NCBI GenBank assembly: GCA_937864275.1
Contig: CALMIW010000778.1
Coordinates: 1-5,514, forward strand
Length of the DNA stretch: 5,514 nt
Source: an uncultured Dehalococcoidia bacterium
Lineage (GTDB): Bacteria; Chloroflexota; Dehalococcoidia; Tepidiformales; Tepidiformaceae
Direction of reading: 5' to 3'
Shown: positions 1 through 5,514 of the stretch, one piece after another
Layout of the letters: every line of letters begins with the position of its first letter
Position numbering within the stretch: position 1 is the first letter of the stretch
Program-made: the position numbers and the translations under genes
Notes under the pieces: generated by a model
Told to the model about the DNA's origin: nothing
Seen by the model: only the letters and a program-made list of their open reading frames with translations
The model's database searches: none

Positions 1-614
1 TCCGCCTCGAGAAGACCGCGCAGTCCATCGGCGCGATGGACGGAGCGACGGCGGCAAAGTTCCGGATGGACTGCAGGTACTGTGCGTCGTCGCTATTCGC
101 GAACTTCATGGAACGGGTGAGCTCGCCGGCGTGGCTGATGACGAGGTCGCCGACGAAGGCCGCACCCAGGCGATCCACGACGAAGCAGTAGGCGCCCGGG
201 GTGCGGCCGGCCACCGGGAAAGCGCGGATCCCGGGGAGCACGTCGCACTCCCCCGTCAGCGGGACGTCGACGCCTGCGTGTGAGCCGGCGACGAAAGTGG
301 GTCCGGCCGACCGCTGGATGCAGGACGAAGCGGCCCGCGCGTTCGAGGCAGTCGCCCATTCCGAGGAAGACGCGCGCACCGGTCGCGGAGCGCACGGCCG
401 CCGCGGCACCGGAATGGTCGGTGTGGACGTGGGTGAGGAGGATCGCGGAGAGCTTGCCGCCGTGCGCGCGGACCTCATCGAGGATCGCCCCGGCGCTGGA
501 GCCGAAGCCGGTGTCGACGAGTGCGAGCTGGCCGTCCTCGGCTTCGACAAGATAGACGTTGGAACCGCGGGTGCCGTGGAGCCACCAGAGCCCCGGTGCG
601 AGCAGATCGGCCAA
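1..614 (-). CDS. MBL-fold metallo-hydrolase, frameshifted and cut by the left window edge
   Basis: Metallo-beta-lactamase-fold hydrolase of unknown substrate. From a TTG start at 614 it reads the typical N-terminal half: a beta strand ending in VDTG (residues 33-36) and the metal motif THVHTDHSG (61-69; His62, His64, Asp66, His67). After about residue 107 this frame degenerates into an Arg-rich tail that stops at 93-95. The family-like sequence continues in the neighbouring frame (codon starts at 295, 292 and so on): FVAGSHAGVDVPL, then GRTPG near 195-208, then FVGDLV with the metal-bridging Asp codon at 146-148, open to base 1. One extra base, possibly in the TTT at 294-296, would explain this; the junction lies somewhere between about 295 and 370. 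The TTG start is chosen because GGAGG lies six bases before it. GRTPG has Arg where the family normally has a His metal ligand. It is either a decaying gene or a sequencing error; the family call is firm, the activity is not. Confidence 0.8.
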
Positions 615-619
615 CGACC

Positions 620-624
620 ACCTC
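620..624 (-). promoter_or_regulatory. Shine-Dalgarno of the MBL gene
   Basis: GGAGG read on the - strand, followed by six bases and the TTG codon at 614-612. This spacing decides the TTG start. The ATG at 630-628 is in a different frame, and no other start codon was seen in frame within the 30 bases upstream. Confidence 0.6.
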
Positions 625-723
625 CGGCATCCAGCGTAGTGGCTGGTTGGCGCGAGCGGCGAATCGCAGGCCTACCCGGCTCGTCCGGGACGGCGAGGCA
701 CGCCCGTGCACGGAGGCGGCGCG

Positions 724-1131
724 TTACTGCTTGGGGCCGGTGTAGACGACCTCAAAGAGGATGCGGCCCGGGGACTCGAACATGACCTGGTAGTAGGTCT
801 GGTCCTCCGCGGTGGCAAACTCCGGGCGGTGGCGGGGAGTCTCGAACAACGCGGCAACGCCCTTCCCTTTGAGGTATGCCGCCGTGGCATCGACGTCGCC
901 CTGGGATTCGGCGTGAATCCCGATGTGGTTCACGCCCGGGGCGTCGTAGTCATTCCGCGACGAGTTACCGGCATTCGAGAACCAGAGACTCGGGCCTTTA
1001 CCGGCGCCGATACCAAGCATGCCCTCGCCTTCATAGATGGGGCGCCAACCGAGAAATTGGAGCAAATCTTTGTAGAACTCCGAGTTGGCGGAGTCGATTT
1101 TCAGTTCGAGGTGGTCGACGTTCGTGTTCAT
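724..1131 (-). CDS. VOC family protein (glyoxalase / bleomycin-resistance / dioxygenase fold)
   Basis: A 135-residue protein of the vicinal oxygen chelate superfamily, whose members bind a divalent metal in paired beta-alpha-beta-beta-beta modules and act as glyoxalases, extradiol dioxygenases, epimerases or drug-binding proteins. Module 1 starts with VDHLEL (His7). Module 2 starts with VNHIGIHAES (His69) and ends with ILFEVVY (Glu127), which are standard ligand positions. The helix SEFYKDLLQFLGW (17-29) matches the usual 'FY..LLG' segment. Length is typical of a single-chain, probably dimeric, member. It begins at ATG with AAGGAG eight bases upstream and ends in TAA. It points the same way as the MBL gene 109 bases downstream, and away from the oxidase operon. 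The sequence does not reveal a substrate. It is cytoplasmic, with no signal peptide or membrane segment. Confidence 0.88.
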   Translation of the reverse strand: MNTNVDHLELKIDSANSEFYKDLLQFLGWRPIYEGEGMLGIGAGKGPSLWFSNAGNSSRNDYDAPGVNHIGIHAESQGDVDATAAYLKGKGVAALFETPRHRPEFATAEDQTYYQVMFESPGRILFEVVYTGPKQ

Positions 1132-1139
1132 CGCAGGTG

Positions 1140-1145
1140 CTCCTT
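1140..1145 (-). promoter_or_regulatory. Shine-Dalgarno of the VOC gene
   Basis: AAGGAG on the - strand, eight bases before the ATG at 1131-1129. It supports the annotated start. Confidence 0.6.
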
Positions 1146-1152
1146 AGGTTCG

Positions 1153-1172
1153 GCGTTCCTTCGAGGAAACGC
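1153..1172 (-). other. Hairpin in the VOC gene leader
   Basis: The bases GCGTTCCT (1153-1160) and AGGAAACGC (1164-1172) are inverted copies apart from one unpaired base, around a three-base loop. In a - strand transcript this stem would end eight to ten bases before the AAGGAG ribosome site. It could affect translation or message stability, or be chance in GC-rich DNA. No T-run follows, so it is not a classical terminator. Confidence 0.35.
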
Positions 1173-1304
1173 GAGACGGGCGGCAAGGTAACGGCCCGCG
1201 CGACGACTTCCAAGCGCCCGGTGACAGAGGGACGGGAGTCTGTCTTGCACAAGATGCAGCTGGCCCCAATGGCCGAAAGGCCCGACTTTGGTGTTCGTTC
1301 GGGG

Positions 1305-1334
1305 TTGCACGGTTCGTTAGCTTCACCGTAAATA
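1305..1334 (+). promoter_or_regulatory. Candidate promoter of the cytochrome oxidase operon
   Basis: TTGCAC (1305-1310) resembles a -35 box. After 18 bases comes TAAATA (1329-1334), a poor -10 box, in the only AT-rich patch of the divergent intergenic region. Transcription would begin near 1341, about 40 bases before the GTG start of ctaC. The short elements GTTCG (1312-1316) / CGAAC (1336-1340) and GTTAG (1316-1320) / CTAAC (1340-1344) form overlapping inverted repeats flanking the putative -10 and could be an operator. The matches are weak, and GC-rich phyla often depart from the sigma-70 consensus. Confidence 0.25.
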
Positions 1335-1370
1335 TCGAACTAACGTCCGGATGCCGCCCGGATCCATGCC

Positions 1371-1374
1371 GGAG
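1371..1374 (+). promoter_or_regulatory. Shine-Dalgarno favouring the GTG start of ctaC
   Basis: GGAG lies six bases before GTG at 1381. The in-frame ATG codons at 1351 and 1366 have no comparable purine run upstream. The protein from 1381 begins with three polar residues followed directly by a hydrophobic helix, as expected of a subunit II N terminus. Confidence 0.5.
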
Positions 1375-1380
1375 TGTTTG

Positions 1381-2148
1381 GTGAGCCGACACGTTATCTC
1401 AGCAGTCCTGCTGTGGGTTGTTCTCACAGCGGTCGGGGAGGCGACTGTCTTCCTCGACTGGTTCCCAACCGTGGGATCGCACGAAGCGGAGGATTTCGAC
1501 GAAATCTTCCTCATCCTCGTCGCAATGGGTACCCCGGTCTTCGCGTTCGTGATCGCGGTGATCGCCTATGCGGTGCTCAATTTCCGGTCCAAGGGCCCGG
1601 AAGAGACGGGCGCAACGTTCCTCGGCGTCGGCACCGGGCCGCGCGTCTGGGTGGGGATCACATCGGCACTCGCATTGCTCGTGATGATCTACCCCGGCAT
1701 GACGGGGCTGGCGGCGCTTTCGAAAGAGCGCACGGGGAACGGCTGGGGCGAATACGACGCCGAACTCGTGGTGCACGCGACGGGGTACCAGTGGTTCTGG
1801 CAGTTCGAGTATCCCGAAAGCGGCGTGAAGGTGCAGGGCGCGGGCAACGAGCTCGTCCTCCCTGTGGACACGGTCATCCGCTTCGATGTCGATGCCGCAG
1901 ATGTGATCCACTCGTTCTGGATCCCGGCCTTCCGCTTGAAGATCGACGCGCTTCCAGGCCGCACCACCTTCATGACCGTTAAGCCCACGGAACTCGGCAG
2001 CTACAACGAGGACGCCGCCTACCGCATCCAATGTGCCGAGCTCTGCGGCCTTGACCACTCGGGGATGCTTTTCCCGGTGAAGGTCGTTTCACAGGATGAG
2101 TTCAAGGAATGGGTGAACTCCCAGACCGCCGCGGCGAAGGGACAGTAG
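1381..2148 (+). CDS. ctaC: Cytochrome c oxidase subunit II (CuA subunit)
   Basis: Membrane-anchored subunit II (coxB), which takes electrons from a c-type cytochrome or other donor at its binuclear CuA centre and passes them to heme a in subunit I. From GTG 1381 it has 255 residues. Helices are seen at about 5-24, 43-66 and 88-110; the last two correspond to the standard pair of subunit II, so the first is an uncleaved extra helix or a signal peptide. The cupredoxin domain follows: the aromatic electron-entry patch GYQWFWQF (135-142), the first CuA His in VIHSFW (His177), and the complete loop CAELCGLDHSGM (Cys218, Glu220, Cys222, His226, Met229). The protein ends 26 residues after the loop, so there is no fused cytochrome c domain as in caa3 enzymes. 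An ATG at 1351 would add ten residues but lacks a ribosome site. The stop is two bases from the ctaD start, which implies coupled translation. Confidence 0.95.
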   Translation: MSRHVISAVLLWVVLTAVGEATVFLDWFPTVGSHEAEDFDEIFLILVAMGTPVFAFVIAVIAYAVLNFRSKGPEETGATFLGVGTGPRVWVGITSALALLVMIYPGMTGLAALSKERTGNGWGEYDAELVVHATGYQWFWQFEYPESGVKVQGAGNELVLPVDTVIRFDVDAADVIHSFWIPAFRLKIDALPGRTTFMTVKPTELGSYNEDAAYRIQCAELCGLDHSGMLFPVKVVSQDEFKEWVNSQTAAAKGQ

Positions 2149-2150
2149 CG

Positions 2151-4016
<1,866 letters not shown>

Positions 4017-4059
4017 GCGCTATCGCCGACCGACCCATCTCCTCACTGACTCGACCGTT

Positions 4060-4064
4060 GGAGG
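4060..4064 (+). promoter_or_regulatory. Shine-Dalgarno deciding the TTG start of the subunit IV gene
   Basis: A perfect GGAGG six bases before TTG at 4071. It makes TTG the most credible start. Starting later would remove the first transmembrane helix, and an earlier start would have no ribosome site. Confidence 0.65.
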
Positions 4065-4070
4065 CATCAC

Positions 4071-4289
4071 TTGGGAGCATTTAATTCTCTCGGAGCATTT
4101 CAGAAGGGCTACGTCGTGGCGGTCTTCCTGGCCATCGTGACTATCGCCGAGTACTTCTTCGCCGTCGGCCTGGCGAACGACCAGGCGCGCTTCCTCGGGC
4201 TCGCCGCCGCGGCCCTTGTGAAGGCGTGGCTCATCGTCTGGTACTTCATGCACGTCTACCGCATCTGGCGCGCCGAGGAGGCCCACTAA
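4071..4289 (+). CDS. Cytochrome c oxidase subunit IV family protein (prokaryotic COX4)
   Basis: A small 72-residue membrane protein with two helices, about 13-33 and 40-63. The second contains VKAWLIVWYFMHV (50-62), the hallmark of prokaryotic cytochrome oxidase subunit IV (Lys51 near the helix start, then FMH at 59-61). Glu27 in the first helix matches the family's TxxE pattern. Family members (CtaF, CoxD, CyoD-like) pack against subunits I and III and help assembly; they bind no cofactor. The TTG start is supported by a strong GGAGG. The gene lies 54 bases after ctaD, a stretch in which I see no other feature, and its stop TAA overlaps the next ATG by one base. Length is shorter than CyoD (about 110) but usual for two-helix versions. 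Confidence 0.88.
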   Translation: MGAFNSLGAFQKGYVVAVFLAIVTIAEYFFAVGLANDQARFLGLAAAALVKAWLIVWYFMHVYRIWRAEEAH

Positions 4290-4852
4290 TGGCAGTGCAC
4301 GCCCCGGCAGAACATGCAGCCCATCACAACCCCCTGGTCCTCAACCGCGTCGGCCTCTGGCTCTTCTTCTTCTCGGAAAGCGTCATTTTCGGCCTGCTGC
4401 TTTCGAGCCGCTTCTTCCTGGAAGGCATCCACCAGGACCATGTCGACCAGGTCCTCGGGCTGGTCATCACCATCGTGCTTCTCCTCAGCAGCGTGACGGC
4501 GTTCACCGCCGAAACCGCCATGGAGAAAGGCAACTCCAAGCTCTGTTCGCAGATGCTGCTGCTGACCATCCTGCTGGGAATCATCTTCGCGGGCGGCGTC
4601 GCCTATGAGTGGAAGACGGCGCACTTCACCCGCGAAGAAGTGTTCGGCACGGTGTTCTTCACGATGACCGGCATCCACGCCTCGCACGTTGTCAGCGGCA
4701 TCGTCTTCCTCGCCATGGCGTGGAACATCGCGCGCAAGGGCCGCTTTACCAGCAAGAGCCACTGGGGCATCTCAGGCACCGTGATGTACTGGCACTTCGT
4801 CGACGTCGTGTGGGTGTTCTTCTACCCGGCGCTCTACCTGGTGGACAGCTAG
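4289..4852 (+). CDS. ctaE: Cytochrome c oxidase subunit III, five-helix form
   Basis: Subunit III (coxC), an integral membrane protein that stabilises subunit I, protects the enzyme from turnover inactivation and may channel oxygen. It has 187 residues with helices at about 21-40, 54-72, 89-106, 118-145 and 164-184. This is the five-helix bacterial form that lacks the first two helices of the mitochondrial protein. Recognisable motifs are FFFSESVIFG (26-35, with conserved Glu30), TGIHASHVVSG (127-137, His130 and His133) and YWHFVDVVW (167-175), the family signature near the C terminus. The start ATG overlaps the preceding TAA by one base, and AGGAGG lies seven bases upstream, so translation is probably coupled to subunit IV. 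The next gene begins four bases after the stop. Confidence 0.95.
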   Translation: MAVHAPAEHAAHHNPLVLNRVGLWLFFFSESVIFGLLLSSRFFLEGIHQDHVDQVLGLVITIVLLLSSVTAFTAETAMEKGNSKLCSQMLLLTILLGIIFAGGVAYEWKTAHFTREEVFGTVFFTMTGIHASHVVSGIVFLAMAWNIARKGRFTSKSHWGISGTVMYWHFVDVVWVFFYPALYLVDS

Positions 4853-4856
4853 GCCG

Positions 4857-5384
4857 GTGCAGGCCCAATCGATCCCAACGACGATCCAGGCCCGGCCGGG
4901 TTCCATCCCGCCGGGCTTTCGGCTGGCCTTGGGGTGGGTCGCCATTTGTACGACGGCGTCGCTGATAGTCTCACTCGCCTGGTGGGCGGCGCTCGGGGCG
5001 GGCGATGCCGGCTCCGATTCGAGCGAGATGCTCATCGCTCCCGGCACGGCGGAAGCCATCGCCAACGGCTATCCGGTCTCTCAGCCATCGGAAATCCAAC
5101 TGCGCCGGGGCGGTACCCTCACCATCGTGAACCAGGACGTGGTCGCCCACACAGTCGGCTGGGTGACGGTCGGCCCGGGCGAGACCACACAGTTGCAGAT
5201 CCCACCCGGCGAAGGCGCTCTTCAGTTCGACTGCACCACGCACCCGAGCGGAAGGCTGGCGTTCGATGTCTCGAGCCGTCTGCCGCTCTGGCAGGCCATC
5301 ACGGGAGCGCTGGCGGCAGGTGTGGTCATGGGCCTGGTGCTCGCGGGCGTGACGGCGATTACAGGGCGCCTGGGCACCGACTGA
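4857..5384 (+). CDS. Membrane protein with cupredoxin-like domain, last gene of the oxidase operon
   Basis: A 175-residue protein I cannot name. It has one helix near each end (about 24-47 and 145-168) with a beta-rich domain between them, which would sit on the outer face of the membrane. The domain has cupredoxin features: RRGGTLTIVNQDVVAHTVG (83-101, His98), a PGET turn (108-111), then FDCTTHP (124-130, Cys126 and His129) before a final strand LAFDV. This gives His, Cys, His, but the Met that usually follows the C-x-x-H pair by three residues is missing (SGR instead). It may be a copper carrier for CuA or CuB assembly, an electron carrier to the oxidase, or a structural relic. The GTG start follows the ctaE stop by four bases and has only a weak AGG upstream, so it may rely on coupling; a later TTG inside the first helix is less likely. 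Presence in the operon and the fold are well supported; function is inferred. Confidence 0.72.
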   Translation: MQAQSIPTTIQARPGSIPPGFRLALGWVAICTTASLIVSLAWWAALGAGDAGSDSSEMLIAPGTAEAIANGYPVSQPSEIQLRRGGTLTIVNQDVVAHTVGWVTVGPGETTQLQIPPGEGALQFDCTTHPSGRLAFDVSSRLPLWQAITGALAAGVVMGLVLAGVTAITGRLGTD

Positions 5385-5396
5385 TTCGGTGGGCCG

Positions 5397-5412
5397 CGGG
5401 CCTCAAGGCCTG
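5397..5412. terminator. Possible terminator hairpin between convergent genes
   Basis: CGGGCC (5397-5402) pairs with GGCCTG (5407-5412), six pairs including one G-T, around a TCAA loop, beginning 13 bases after the last oxidase-operon stop codon. There is no T-run on either strand, so intrinsic termination would be weak. The position between the end of the + strand operon and an apparent convergent gene is what suggests the role. Confidence 0.3.
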
Positions 5413-5427
5413 AGCAACAGACAAAGG

Positions 5428-5514
5428 CTATCCCCAAGACTCCCGCAACACGGCCGCCACGGCCGCGTTGTGGCGCGCGAGCCGGATGCGTTCGAAAGCA
5501 CTTGAAGCACGGGT
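5428..5514 (-). CDS. C-terminal end of an unidentified gene entering from the right edge
   Basis: The - strand is open from the window edge to a TAG at 5430-5428, giving 28 residues with the end FERIRLARHNAAVAAVLRES-W-G. The composition (Ala-rich helix with spaced Arg) and G/C-ending codons look like a real C terminus. Nothing here identifies the family. It would be convergent with the oxidase operon, 43 bases away. A 28-codon open frame in GC-rich DNA can also be chance. Confidence 0.4.
   Translation of the reverse strand, partial: TRASSAFERIRLARHNAAVAAVLRESWG

Noticed and set aside
201..785. Open + strand frame of 194 codons opposite the MBL gene.
   Set aside because: No recognisable motif; it spans the stop of the VOC gene and the gap, and the opposite strand has a clear HxHxDH protein.
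706..1191. Open + strand frame of 161 codons over the VOC gene.
   Set aside because: The VOC protein on the - strand has proper motifs, start, ribosome site and stop; this frame is its complement.
1132..1380. Possible small gene or RNA gene in the divergent gap.
   Set aside because: Open frames here (for example - strand up to 1392 or 1310) lack ribosome sites and family features; no tRNA-like cloverleaf or riboswitch core was seen.
1399..2058. Open - strand frame of about 219 codons opposite ctaC.
   Set aside because: Same shadow effect; charged low-complexity product and no ribosome site, while ctaC has a complete CuA motif.
5446..5470. Strong hairpin CAAC-A-CGGCCG / CGGCCG-C-GTTG considered as terminator of the oxidase operon.
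   Set aside because: It lies inside the probable coding end of the convergent - strand gene, has no T-run, and can be explained by Ala-Val codon repetition (GCGGCCGTG twice).

Overview
The window is about 62-65% GC by eye and comes from an aerobic bacterium. Its core is a terminal oxidase operon on the + strand. Two genes unrelated to respiration lie on the - strand to its left, and the end of another - strand gene appears to enter from the right. The subunit I active site has the YSHP signature of A2-type heme-copper oxidases, the type typified by Thermus and Rhodothermus caa3 enzymes. A2 type, high GC, several GTG/TTG starts and the B-A-IV-C gene order fit a deep-branching or thermophilic lineage such as Chloroflexota. 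That taxonomic guess is inference with low confidence, because there is no rRNA or other marker here.

Left part (1-1131, - strand): a metallo-beta-lactamase-fold hydrolase runs off the left edge and reads through only if one frame change is allowed. A 135-residue vicinal-oxygen-chelate (glyoxalase/bleomycin-resistance) protein lies upstream of it in the same direction. The 249-base stretch 1132-1380 separates this pair from the divergent oxidase operon. It must hold promoters for both directions; a weak candidate for the operon and a hairpin in the VOC leader can be seen.

Middle (1381-5384, + strand): five closely packed genes encode oxidase subunit II (ctaC/coxB, CuA site intact), subunit I (ctaD/coxA, all heme and CuB ligands intact), a 72-residue subunit IV-like protein, a five-helix subunit III (ctaE/coxC), and an unnamed two-helix membrane protein with a cupredoxin-like domain. 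Gaps are 2, 54, -1 and 4 bases, so they are probably cotranscribed. Electrons from a soluble or membrane c-type cytochrome or a blue copper protein would enter at CuA of subunit II, then pass to heme a and the heme a3/CuB site of subunit I. Subunits III and IV are structural. The last protein may carry or deliver copper, but that is inferred only from its domain and position.

The most unusual points are in subunit I and the last gene. Subunit I has two extra N-terminal helices, a glycine homopolymer tail, and apparently isoleucine where the K-channel lysine normally sits. The terminal cupredoxin-like protein keeps His, Cys and His but lacks the usual Met ligand.

Right end (5385-5514): a short GC-rich hairpin, probably a terminator, and the last 28 codons of a convergent unidentified - strand gene.
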